Origin: Chakrabartyella piscis
Lineage (GTDB): Bacteria > Bacillota > Clostridia > Lachnospirales > Anaerotignaceae
DNA: 64,000 nucleotides
Direction of reading: 5' to 3'
NCBI GenBank assembly: GCA_030067835.1
Contig: CP092441.1
Span: forward strand, 806,001-870,000
Shown: positions 39,223-49,900 of the stretch, one piece after another
How the letters are laid out: each line of letters begins with the position of its first letter
How positions within the stretch are numbered: the stretch's first letter is position 1
Translations under genes and position numbers: made by a program
Notes under the pieces: model-generated
Databases searched by the model: none
What the model was told of the DNA's origin: nothing
What the model saw: the letters and a program-made list of their open reading frames with translations, nothing else

Positions 39223-40056
39223 ATGAAAATTGGAATTATTGGTGCTGGAACCATGGGTGTTGGCATAGCACAAGTCTTTGCAGAAACAGCTGGATATGAA
39301 GTATATCTTTGTGATTTGACAGAAGAATTTGCTCAAAAAGGGAAAGATAGATTGGCTAAAACATATGAAAAACTCGTTGCAAAAGGTAGAATGACAGCTG
39401 AAATTGCAGAAGAAAATCTGGCTAGTATTCGCACAGGAACCAAAGAAATTTGCACAGATGTGGATATGATTATCGAAGCTGCATTGGAAAATATGGAAAT
39501 CAAAAAGCAAACCTTCAAAGAATTGCAAGCCATTGTACCAGCAAATTGTATCTTTGCAACCAACACTTCATCCCTTTCCATCACAGAAATTTGTGCTGGT
39601 TTGGACAGAACCGTAACAGGAATGCACTTCTTCAATCCTGCAAATAAGATGAAACTCATTGAAATCATTGCTGGTTTGAACTCCAATGATGATGTTATTG
39701 AAAAGATTAGAAGCATTTCTGTGGAGATTGGAAAAGACCCTGTTATCGTGGAAGAAGCACCTGGATTTGTGGTGAATCGTTTGTTGATTCCTATGATCAA
39801 CGAAGCAATTGGCATTTTTGCAGAAGGTGTTGCATCTGCTGAAGATATCGACAAAGCTATGAAATTGGGTGCAAATCATCCCATTGGACCCTTGGCTTTG
39901 GGGGATTTGATTGGTTTGGATGTGTGTCTTGCCATCATGAATATCATGTTGACAGAAACAGGCGATTCCAAATATAGACCACATACCTATTTGAAAAAGA
40001 TGGTGCGTTGTGGTAGATTGGGTGCCAAAACAGGAGAAGGGTTCTTCAAATATTGA
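39223..40056 (+). CDS. hbd: 3-hydroxybutyryl-CoA dehydrogenase
   Basis: A 277-residue NAD(P)-dependent reductase of acetoacetyl-CoA. The Rossmann motif is MKIGIIGAGTMGVGIAQVFA. The catalytic His is in TGMHFFNPANKMKLIEI, and the C-terminal domain has APGFVVNRLLIPMINEA and NHPIGPLALGDLIGLDV. ATG 39223 follows GAGGAG; an upstream in-frame ATG at 39175 would add 16 basic residues and is rejected. It follows crt by 99 bases. No terminator is seen until the repeat array. Confidence 0.96.
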   Translation: MKIGIIGAGTMGVGIAQVFAETAGYEVYLCDLTEEFAQKGKDRLAKTYEKLVAKGRMTAEIAEENLASIRTGTKEICTDVDMIIEAALENMEIKKQTFKELQAIVPANCIFATNTSSLSITEICAGLDRTVTGMHFFNPANKMKLIEIIAGLNSNDDVIEKIRSISVEIGKDPVIVEEAPGFVVNRLLIPMINEAIGIFAEGVASAEDIDKAMKLGANHPIGPLALGDLIGLDVCLAIMNIMLTETGDSKYRPHTYLKKMVRCGRLGAKTGEGFFKY

Positions 40057-40094
40057 AACACAACCTGTCATTCAGAGTGAAGCGAAGAATCCAA

Positions 40095-40169
40095 ATTTGT
40101 AGGTGGAATTACGGGAGCCCACACAGGGACTCCCCTACAAGAAGAACAGGATGATTGCATTTTGATTTT
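40095..40169. repeat. GTAGG-type repeat after hbd
   Basis: GTAGGTGG ... CCCCTAC with an inner GGGAGCCC/GGGACTCCC hairpin, preceded by a GTCATTCAGAGTGAAGCGAAGAATCC motif fragment. A divergent relative of the array units that follow. Confidence 0.6.
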
Positions 40170-41291
40170 GTAGGGGCGACCAGTGGTCGCCAGATTCCTC
40201 GATGCCTCGGAATGACAAGGGGTATGATGGTTGCGATTTGAATGTAGGGGTAGATTCCATATCTACCCTTTTTTGTTGGTTTATTACGGGATGTCGAGGA
40301 CGCCATCCCCTACAAGTGCCAATATGTTAACGTTGTCATTCAGAGGAATGCAATGACGAAGAATCATGATTTGGTTTTTTTTGTGGTTTTGTAGGGGCGA
40401 CCAGTGGTCGCCAGATTCCTCGATGCCTCGGAATGACAAGGGGTATGATGGTTGCGATTTGAATGTAGGGGTAGATTCCATATCGACCCTTTTTTGTTGG
40501 TTTATTACGGGATGTCGAGGACGCCATCCCCTACAAGTGCCAATATGTTAACGTTGTCATTCAGAGGAATGCAATGACGAAGAATCTTGATTTGATTTTT
40601 TGTGATTTTGTAGGGGCGACCAGTGGTCGCCAGATTCCTCGATGCCTCGGAATGACAGGGGGTATGATGGTTGCGATTTGAAATGTAGGGGTAGATTCCA
40701 TATCTACCCTTTTTTGTTGGTTTATTACGGGATGTCGAGGACGCCATCCCCTACAAGTGCCAATATGTTAACGTTGTCATTCAGAGGAATGCAATGACGA
40801 AGAATCTTGATTTGATTTTTTGTGATTTTGTAGGGGCGACCAGTGGTCGCCAGATTCCTCGATGCCTCGGAATGACAAGGGGTATGATGGTTGCGATTTG
40901 AAATGTAGGGGTAGATTCCATATCTACCCTTTTTTGTTGGTTTATTACGGGATGTCGAGGACGCCATCCCCTACAAGTGCCAATATGTTAACGTTGTCAT
41001 TCAGAGGAATGCAATGACGAAGAATCTTGATTTGATTTTTTGTGATTTTGTAGGGGCGACCAGTGGTCGCCAGATTCCTCGATGCCTCGGAATGACAGGG
41101 GGTATGATGGTTGCGATTTGAATGTAGGGGTAGATTCCATATCGACCCTTTTTTGTTGGTTTATTACGGGATGTCGAGGACGCCATCCCCTACAAGTGCC
41201 AATATGTTAACGTTGTCATTCAGAGGAATGCAATGACGAAGAATCTTGATTTGATTTTTTGTGGTTTTGTAGGGGCGACCAGTGGTCGCCA
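40170..41291. repeat. Array of five ~220-bp compound repeats plus a partial sixth
   Basis: Copies begin at 40170, 40391, 40610, 40830 and 41050, with a truncated one at 41269 (spacing 219-221). Each holds, in order: GTAGGGGCGACCA/TGGTCGCC hairpin; ATTCC...GGAAT hairpin; GGGTAGA/TCTACCC stem followed by TTTTTT; the 27-bp CGGGATGTC...CCCCTAC element; and a GTCATT...AATGAC hairpin. The copies are almost identical. No protein-coding function is supported on either strand. Confidence 0.95.
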
Positions 41292-41716
41292 GTTTCCATG
41301 TTTTGTGATGTAACGTTTCATTTTTGTGTTGTGTGGTGTTCGCTATATTGCAAAGGGGGTGCTATTTAATAGGTAGAAACTCTGACAAAAACAAAAAATA
41401 TCAAAAATAGCCCAATCAAAATACCTATACTCTACAGGGGATTTCACTGTGTATCCGAATTGTTACAGAATGATTACAAAGCAGAAAAAATTCTTAATTT
41501 TGGTTGATTTGTCAATAGCTAGGAAGCAATTGACTTAAGAATATGGTAAAAATATACTAAGAATGACGTAAGAATGAAAAGATTGCCAGATGTGTGATTG
41601 AAAATGCCCAAATTTAGTGTATAAAAAATGAGACTGGACAGATGTTTTTTGTGCAAAAACACAAAAGTCAATTCCTAGCAAATTAGGGGGAATTGTGCGC
41701 AAAGAAATGGTTTTTC
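41292..41716. other. Region between the repeat array and the surface-protein promoter
   Basis: About 425 AT-rich bases. I see no gene, RNA or clear motif in it. Confidence 0.3.
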
Positions 41717-41746
41717 TTGTACTATATCTTGTGTATATGTTATAAT
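41717..41746 (+). promoter_or_regulatory. Promoter for the first surface-protein gene
   Basis: TTGTAC (41717-41722), an 18-base spacer and consensus TATAAT (41741-41746). The leader is about 115 bases. Confidence 0.65.
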
Positions 41747-41863
41747 CATCCTATATATCTATGCCATTTTGATTGGTGGTTCAATGTTGTGGCATATTTT
41801 TCGCATATAGGCAAAGACGTTTCGTTAGACTATGTAACAATTATCAAAAGGAGGAGTTTTTTA

Positions 41864-44800
41864 ATGCGACAAAAATTCAAAAAAGGCATAGCTTATTTTT
41901 TGACTATGTCCATGGCGTTGAGCGCAATGAGTGTGCCAGCGTTTGCAGAAACAGGCGTACCAGATGGTGCACCAAGTTTGTATTTTGCTGACGGTAGTGA
42001 TAGTGCTGATATGGAATTGTATACCAGTGATCTTGCTGATGGTGGGTTAGAATTTGACTACACTGTGGCTGTACAAGACGTAGACAATGCTAAGTATAAT
42101 CACAAAAAAGATGGTACTTGGGTATCTTCGAATGGCACATACATTACAGTTGATGTGGATGCTAACTATGACTATAGTCGAGTTGCAACAGTGAAAGTGG
42201 CAGAAGACACACCAGAAGGTGATTATACTGTTACTTACACACGTCCAATTACTATTTTGGAAGATAATAGTGAGTATGAAGCAGAAATTACAATTGACAT
42301 CGAAGTGGTGGATGATGTTACTGTAGTTGACCCTGTAACAGGTGAAATCGAAATCGGTTTCAATGCAAATCAAACAACAAGTGTTGCTCAAAATGAAACT
42401 GTAACAAAAGGCGATTCTGCAGAGTTTACTTACTATCTTGCTGTAGCCAACAAAGTGGATATTACAACTGCACTTGGTACAGACCCAGTGTTTGCAGATT
42501 TTGTATGGGATGATAGTGAGCTTGATGGAACAGGTATTACACTTGTACAAAGTGACAATGGTGTAAATGCTAGTGCAACAGCATATGTAGCTAATACTGT
42601 AGCTGAAGGTACATACACATTTACTGCATCTCGTGCAACTACAGATGATAGCTACTATGGTGAATTTGAATTGACAATCACTGTAGAAGAGTATGTTGTT
42701 GAAGATACTGCATCCTTGTATCTCGAGGATGGAAGTAGCGGCAATGTGATCACATTGACCGCAGGTGACAGTGAAAGTTTGTACTATAAAGTTGGTGTAA
42801 CAGGTAAAGATGAAGACAATTATTCTTATAGTAATGATGGTAGCTGGACACTTACAGGCGATAACGCTGATTCTTACATCACAGCTACCGTAGAAAATGA
42901 CAGTGCTTACAGTCGTGTTGTTAATGTTACTATTTCCGATATTGCTGAAGGTACATACACACTTACCTATTCTCGTGAAATCACTGCTGTAGAAGGTGGT
43001 AGTGGAGAAGCTTACACAGCTGAGTATGTTATCACAATCGAAGTAGTAGAAGGTGCTGACCTTTCAGTAGAAATTACTGGTGACTTCGCAGGTGTTGAAA
43101 CAGTGGAACATGTATATGGCACACTTGTGACATACACAATCGAAGCTGAATATGTTGGCAATGAAGAAGGTGTTGTTCTTTCTGATTGGACAATTTCAGG
43201 CGATACCAATTTCTCCATTGGAAGCACAACATATGATGAAGAAACAGGAATCTATACAGCAGAAGTTAAAGCAAAAAAAGCTGCTGAAACTGATGCTGTA
43301 TGTGTGATTTCCATCACAGCAACACTTGGTGAAGAATCTCAAACTTATACAAAATCTATCGTAGTTGTAGATGCAACAGATTTCACAGCTTCCTTTAGAG
43401 CTGATGATGGCACTACTGGTTATACAAGTGAAGATGTATATCTTGCATCTGGCAAAACTGAAACATATGCATACTATGTAGATCGTGTTGTAAGTGGTAC
43501 AGAAACTAGTTATACATATTCTGTACCAGTTTGGAGTGTTACAGATGCAGATGGTAATCTTACTGAAGATGTAACAATTTCTGCATCAAACCGTGAAGGA
43601 ACTGTTACTGTAGAAAAAACTGCAGCAGCTGGCACATACATAGTATCCGCTACTGTATCTGCTGTTCCTAACGGCGTTAATGCAGATGGAATAACAGGTA
43701 TCGTACCTGGAACTCTTGAAGCAACTGCAGTGGCATACATCACTGTACTTGAAGGTGTTGGTACTGGTACAATCGAAGCAACTGCTGATTCTGTTGCTTA
43801 TGATGAAGGTGGTACAGTTGAGTACACATTGGACTTCACAGAATTAGAAGGTAGCACATATACATATACTTGGACTGTGTCACCTACTGATGGAAACGTT
43901 TCAATTGACAAAACTGGCACAACAGAAACAACTGTAACTGTAGCTGAAGGTGCAACAGTTGGTGATTACACAATTAAATGTGCGGTCAAAGAATTAACAG
44001 ATGGTGTGACACAAACAGTAAATGTTACAACTACACTTTCTGTAGTGGATGCTATTAATTTGACAGCAGCATTCAAAGATAATAAGAGTGAAGTAGACGG
44101 TGCACTTGTTGTTGAAGGTGACACAGAAGTTCTTACTTACCAAATTGCAACATCCGCTTCTTCCTCTAATAATACTGCTATATATAATTATGAATATGCT
44201 TACACAGTATCCGCTGGTGAAACTACATATGATGATATTGTTACACCTAAAGGTGACAGCAGTCCACACATTGCACTTGTAGATGCAAGCGCATTGGAAG
44301 CTGGCACATACAAATTGACAGCTGTAGTAACAGCTACTTTGGATGGTGTAGAACAAGTAGAAACAATTACTAGAGATTTTGAAGTGGTTCCAGTTCTTGA
44401 TGTAGTAGTATCTCTTGTACCTAGTACAGCAGACACAGTTTACACAGTTGGCGAATTCACAACAGAAGTAATTTACTACACAGCAACAGTAACAACAGAA
44501 GATCCAAATGCAGATGATTACACATTCACTTATGAATGGAGTTATGATGCAAAAGGTGAAGATAAATTTAGTTTCTCTGCAATCAACACAAGCAACGTTG
44601 CAACAGCAACAATCTGGGATGGTTTGGCAGTTGGTCTTTATGATGTAACTTACACAGCTACAGCAACAAATGGCGATGCTGTACAAGTATTCAGCACAAC
44701 AGAATCCATCCAAGTTGTAGATGCTCTTGATTTGACACTTGCTCTTGTAGGTGACACTTCTTACACATCTGCAACAGGTACATTTGCTTTGAATCAAACA

Positions 44801-46864
44801 GTAGGTCTTACATCTGCAACAATTGATGAAGATTATAGCTATGAATTCACAGTTAGCGTATCTCCAGAAGATCAAGACATTACAGTAGGCGCAACAACTG
44901 CAGTTGACGGTGCATCTATGACAGCAGCAGTAGTTGGTGCTTCTGTAGCACCAGGTACATACACAGTTACATACACAATTACAGCAACATCCATTGCAAA
45001 TCCTGCTGACGTTCAAGTAGGTTCTGTAGATTTCACAATCGTTGTTGAAGACAATGCATTGGCTACTATTGCATATTGGAATGATTCCACATTGGCATAT
45101 GCTGATATGGTGATCGAAAACGATGCAGCAGCAGCAGATTACAGATTTGTAATCAAAGGTGCACCTGATGACGCAACATATGAATGGACACTTGTAAGCA
45201 ATGTTGAAGAAACAGACGTAACAATCAAACAAGCAGCAAACAACTTGAATGTTGGTGTTGTTACAGTTCCTGAAGGCGCAACAATTGGCGAATACGAAGT
45301 ACAAGGCCAAATCACTTCTGGTGAAGACGTATACGTACTTACATCTAAATTCTCAGTTGTAGCAGCTCCTTCTATTGAAGCAACAGACTTTGTACAAGAA
45401 GCAGTTTCCAACTTGAAAGATTCTGTAGCTTCCTTCGACGTAGTTGCAGTAGCTACCAATGGAGCAGAAGTTTCCTATGTAGCAGTAAGCGACGACTTTG
45501 AAGTAGTGGTAACAGAAACAGGCTTTGACGTAACAGTTCCTGCAAAAACTGAAGAAGGCACATACGAAGTAGAAGTTACACTTTCTGCTGAACGTTGTGT
45601 AGATGTAGTTCTTGTAGCTGAAATCGTTGTAGCAGAAGCAATTGTTTTGACAGCCGAATTGGATGGCGAAGTAACAACATCTATCGTAAACGATACAGAA
45701 GTAAAAGTACCTTACACAGTAGATGCTAGCGTTTCTGACGATTCCACAGCAACTTACACAGTAGATGCTGGTGACTTTGTAGTAGAAAAAGATGGTTATG
45801 ACTTTACAGTTGTAGTTCCAGAAGATACAGCAGAAGGCACATACACAGTAACAGTAACAGTTTCCGCAGAAGGTTGCGATTCTCAAACTTTCACAGCTGA
45901 AATCGTTGTATCTGCTCCTATAGTTTATGAAGAAATCGCAGCATACTTCAATACAAACTCTAGCTTTGTAAGTGTAGATAGCATTGCAGCAGCAGGCGAT
46001 ACATTGAAATTCTCTGCAAAATTGTCAAATGTTGATACAGATGCAGTAGATGTAACTTATGATTGGTCTGGTTCTGAAGGTATCGAAGTAAATCCTTTGG
46101 GTGCTAATAACCCACAAGTTGGTGTATTGGCAGTTGATGAAAACGTAGAAGCAGGCACTTACGAAGTAAGCGTAGTAATTTCTGCTGATGGTTATAATTC
46201 CACAACACTTTCTTTGAAAATTACAATTGAAGAACCTGAAGAAGTAGAACCTGAAGAAGAATTGGAAGCAATCGATGCATACTTCAATACAAACTCTAGC
46301 TTTGTAAGTGCAGACTATACTGCAGTTGCAGGCGAAACATTGAAATTCTCTGCAAAATTGACAACAACAGATGCAACAAACGTAACTTATGCTTGGTCTG
46401 GTTCTGAAGGTATCGAAGTAAATCCTTTGGGTGCTAATAACCCACAAGTTGGTGTATTGGTAGTTGATGATAGCGTAGCAGCAGGCACTTACGAAGTAAG
46501 CGTAGTAATTTCTGCTGATAACTATAATCCAACAACACTTTCTTTGGAAATTACAATTGAAGGCTCCGAAGAAGAAGAAGAAGATGAAGAAGTTGAAGAT
46601 TTGCCAGAATTCGATCTTTCTGAAGACGGTGAATTTACTTCAAAAACACCTACAATGGATGACGGTTACTACGTATATGAATTTACATACGTAGGTGAAG
46701 AATCAGATGATTATACATATGGTTGGGTTGTTACAGGTTTGGAAGAAGATAACGAAAATGTTATCTTTGAAATGGATTGGACAACACTTACTATCAAAAT
46801 TATCACATCCTATGATAATGTAAGTTTTAGTGTAGACTATGTAGGAACACTTATTGAAGATTAA
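41864..46864 (+). CDS. Giant secreted Ig-like repeat surface protein
   Basis: A 1666-residue exported protein. The signal peptide (GIAYFLTMSMALSAMSVPAFAE) ends near residue 28. The mature part is a chain of beta-rich Ig-like modules of about 90-110 residues, each closing with a phrase such as AEGTYTVTVTVSAEG or AGTYEVSVVISAD. It is acidic, rich in Thr, Ala, Val, Asp and Glu, and nearly free of Cys. The last two full modules, 336 bp apart, are almost identical. There is no LPXTG, SLH or other anchor, so attachment may depend on the SLH protein encoded next. ATG 41864 follows AAGGAGG; an upstream frame extension to 41693 covers the promoter and is rejected. Exact role unknown. Confidence 0.85.
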   Translation: MRQKFKKGIAYFLTMSMALSAMSVPAFAETGVPDGAPSLYFADGSDSADMELYTSDLADGGLEFDYTVAVQDVDNAKYNHKKDGTWVSSNGTYITVDVDANYDYSRVATVKVAEDTPEGDYTVTYTRPITILEDNSEYEAEITIDIEVVDDVTVVDPVTGEIEIGFNANQTTSVAQNETVTKGDSAEFTYYLAVANKVDITTALGTDPVFADFVWDDSELDGTGITLVQSDNGVNASATAYVANTVAEGTYTFTASRATTDDSYYGEFELTITVEEYVVEDTASLYLEDGSSGNVITLTAGDSESLYYKVGVTGKDEDNYSYSNDGSWTLTGDNADSYITATVENDSAYSRVVNVTISDIAEGTYTLTYSREITAVEGGSGEAYTAEYVITIEVVEGADLSVEITGDFAGVETVEHVYGTLVTYTIEAEYVGNEEGVVLSDWTISGDTNFSIGSTTYDEETGIYTAEVKAKKAAETDAVCVISITATLGEESQTYTKSIVVVDATDFTASFRADDGTTGYTSEDVYLASGKTETYAYYVDRVVSGTETSYTYSVPVWSVTDADGNLTEDVTISASNREGTVTVEKTAAAGTYIVSATVSAVPNGVNADGITGIVPGTLEATAVAYITVLEGVGTGTIEATADSVAYDEGGTVEYTLDFTELEGSTYTYTWTVSPTDGNVSIDKTGTTETTVTVAEGATVGDYTIKCAVKELTDGVTQTVNVTTTLSVVDAINLTAAFKDNKSEVDGALVVEGDTEVLTYQIATSASSSNNTAIYNYEYAYTVSAGETTYDDIVTPKGDSSPHIALVDASALEAGTYKLTAVVTATLDGVEQVETITRDFEVVPVLDVVVSLVPSTADTVYTVGEFTTEVIYYTATVTTEDPNADDYTFTYEWSYDAKGEDKFSFSAINTSNVATATIWDGLAVGLYDVTYTATATNGDAVQVFSTTESIQVVDALDLTLALVGDTSYTSATGTFALNQTVGLTSATIDEDYSYEFTVSVSPEDQDITVGATTAVDGASMTAAVVGASVAPGTYTVTYTITATSIANPADVQVGSVDFTIVVEDNALATIAYWNDSTLAYADMVIENDAAAADYRFVIKGAPDDATYEWTLVSNVEETDVTIKQAANNLNVGVVTVPEGATIGEYEVQGQITSGEDVYVLTSKFSVVAAPSIEATDFVQEAVSNLKDSVASFDVVAVATNGAEVSYVAVSDDFEVVVTETGFDVTVPAKTEEGTYEVEVTLSAERCVDVVLVAEIVVAEAIVLTAELDGEVTTSIVNDTEVKVPYTVDASVSDDSTATYTVDAGDFVVEKDGYDFTVVVPEDTAEGTYTVTVTVSAEGCDSQTFTAEIVVSAPIVYEEIAAYFNTNSSFVSVDSIAAAGDTLKFSAKLSNVDTDAVDVTYDWSGSEGIEVNPLGANNPQVGVLAVDENVEAGTYEVSVVISADGYNSTTLSLKITIEEPEEVEPEEELEAIDAYFNTNSSFVSADYTAVAGETLKFSAKLTTTDATNVTYAWSGSEGIEVNPLGANNPQVGVLVVDDSVAAGTYEVSVVISADNYNPTTLSLEITIEGSEEEEEDEEVEDLPEFDLSEDGEFTSKTPTMDDGYYVYEFTYVGEESDDYTYGWVVTGLEEDNENVIFEMDWTTLTIKIITSYDNVSFSVDYVGTLIED

Positions 46865-46893
46865 AAACCAAAGTCCCTTTTGATAATTGTATG

Positions 46894-46918
46894 AGGAGGG
46901 TGCAAGCCCTCCTTAATA
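46894..46918 (+). terminator. Weak terminator or attenuator between the surface genes
   Basis: GGAGGG/CCCTCC stem with a short loop but only TTAATATA after it. Partial read-through into the next gene is likely. Confidence 0.5.
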
Positions 46919-46997
46919 TACAAAAGATTGAAAGGCGTATGTGACTAGGTGAATTGACAATATGTTATGAATCTAGTGCAAAAAAGGAGAAATGATT

Positions 46998-49900
46998 ATG
47001 AGAGGAAAAATGAAAAGATTGATGGCGTTCATTGTATCGCTGTCTATGGTATTCAGTCTATTTGTCGTTCCTGCTTCTGCTGCTATTGATGTTGACCACT
47101 CTACAACATTAACAATTTCAAATGTTGACGATGTGCCAGACGATTTCACAGTAGGCAGTACATGGACAGTAGAAACAAGTAAAAGCGCAACTTTGTCAGT
47201 TGCGCCAAATGATTATGTAGAAATTGATGGCATGACTGTTACAGGGATAAAAGCAGATGAGGAAGCAGTTGAAGTACAAATTTCTGCAACGGCTACAGAT
47301 GATGGTGCTTCAGTTGCCACAGTTAAGTTGGTAGTGAACCCAGTACCAGAAGAAGAAGTAGTAGCAAGCGAAATTGATTTGAAATTTGTATCTCAAGAAA
47401 CAACTTCTAAAGTGTTTGATTTGAGCCCAGCAACATACACAATGGGTACAGATAAAACAGTAGTTACAGAAGATGTTGTAGCAGTAAACTTTTATGTGCA
47501 ACCAGAAGATGGAGAAGATTCAGATTACGTTTATGAATATGTTTGGTCTTCTGGCAGCGAAGATATTTCCATCGCTACAAATAATTCAAATAGTGCAAAA
47601 GCATACATCACTTTGTTGGAAGGTGCAACAGCAGGTAAACATGAAATCACTTGTGTGGCTACAGTGACAGAAGATGATGTGGAAGTAGCTACAGGCGAAA
47701 TTACAGGTACTCTTATCGTAGAAGAAGGTCCAATCTCTTGGACAGAAATGGTTGCAATTCAATTTGTAGCAGTGTCTTCTGCTGTTGACACATCAGTATA
47801 TACTTCTACACCAATTGAATATCAATTGAACTCTGCTCAATATGCAATTACTACAGACCAAACTTATGTAGTAAGAGCAGAAGCAACAAACTATGGTGGA
47901 ACAACATATTCCTATGACTTTGAATGGTCTAGTGATAGCGAAGATTCCGTTACAGTAGAAGAAAAAAGTGATGGTGACAAAGGTTCCAACGCAACAATCA
48001 CTTTGTTGAAAGGTACTATGGCTGGTGTTTACACAATCACTTGTGTAGGTACAGCATTTGACGCAGACTTCAACGAAGTTGGTTCTCAAAGAATCACAAC
48101 AACAGTAACTGTATTGGATGCAGAAGTTGTTCCTCCAACAGGAGTTACATTGACTGTGGAAGACGCAGAATACACATATGATGGTACAGCTCATGTTGTA
48201 ACATTGATATCTGATGTTGAAGACTTCGAACCAGTAATGGGTGAAAATGTTGTAGTTTTCTATCAACAAGATGGACAAGATATTGCAATTGATGATGAAG
48301 GCGTAGTAAACGCTGGAACATACGATATCTATTATGAAATCGATAGCTATAAATACACAGGCGAAGGTCTCATTGAAGATGCAATGACAATCGACAAAGC
48401 TGAAGTTACTCCAACTGTTACAATTCCTGCAACATTTGTTTATGGCACAACATTGGCAACAACAGATGTAGTTGTAACAGATGAAGCATATGGTTTTGAA
48501 GCAAGTGAAATTACTTACTATGACAAAATTGACGATGATTATTCTGAAGGAACAATTGTAGCTCCTACTGCAGTAGGTGAATACACAGCTCGTATTGTTT
48601 TGGCAGAAAGCGACAATTATACACCAAGTATTAGTGAAGTAATTACAAACTTTGAAATCACACCAGCAACAATCACAGTTTCCGCAGTAGATGTAACAAC
48701 ATACTACGGCAACGATGGTATTGATGATTTGTTGAAAGTAGAATACAGTGGTTTCCAATATGACGATGGAGAAGAAGTATTTAATGCTCCTGACCCAGTG
48801 GCAACAACAGAAGTTACTGACGAAAGTGAAATTGGCGAATACGTAGATGCAGTTACTCCTGTTGAAGAATATACAGCAGATAACTACACATTTGAATATG
48901 TACCAGCAACAATCACAATCGCTGAAGTACAACAAGATAGTATTAAATTTACAACATCTGATGATACAATGAATGTGACACAAAGCATGAAAGTATCTGC
49001 AGAAGTAGATGGAGAAAATGGAGTAGACCTTTACTGGTTCTCCAGTAATCCAGAAGTTGCTGATTTCGATGATGATGGCTACCTTGTAGCATATAAAGAA
49101 GGTCAAACAGCAATCGTTGCATATGACGAAGAAACAGGCGAAGAAGCTTGGTACACAATGAATGTTTCTGAAGAATACATTTCTTTGGAATTCAGCAATT
49201 TGTCTCAAGTTTATGATGGCACTGTAAAAGAAGTAACTCTTACAAGCAAATCTAGCAAAGTTACTTTTGAAGAACTTGATGTTGAAGTTCTTTACTATGC
49301 AGTAGTTGATGGCGTAGTAAGTGAAGAAGCTAGTGACGCAATTGCAGTTGGCGAATACTTCGTAACATATGAAATTTTGGGTGATACATACGAAGGTTAT
49401 GGCTCTGCTACAATGTACATCATAGAAAATTCTCTTGAAGGTACTTCAGGTCTTACTGTTAAAGTAGGCTCCTCTAGTTACAGAGATGGCGTACTCAATG
49501 CAGGTTCTGGCACATTTGTATATGGTGCAGATACAACTGTAACTTCTCAAATTCCAAGTGGCTTTACAAAACTTGGCTATGAAGAAGGTAGTATTACATA
49601 CACAACTGATGATGGCAATGCTCCAACAAACGTTGGTACATACACAGTAACAGTTGAATTTGTAAGTCCAAACTATGCAACAGTTACAAAAACAGCAACT
49701 TACAAAATTACACCAGCAACATTGACAGCGACACCAGAAGCTAAAGAAATTGAATTCAATGAAGCAGCTGGCGATTTGGTAGTTAATGTAACAGGATTCA
49801 AATATGAAGAAACTGTAGCTACAGCAGCTGGTTACACAGCTCCAGTAGCGGCAGTACTTGGCTATGATGCTGGTCTTAATGTAGGCACATACACAATTAC

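Noticed and set aside
40109..41186. Repeated minus-strand reading frames of 60-80 codons in the array
   Set aside because: They recur only because the DNA unit repeats, have no ribosome binding sites and cross hairpin modules. Translations resemble common spurious proteins from intergenic repeats.
40170..41291. CRISPR array
   Set aside because: The repeat unit is 220 bp with no unique spacers; neighbouring units are the same throughout, and no cas genes are in the window.
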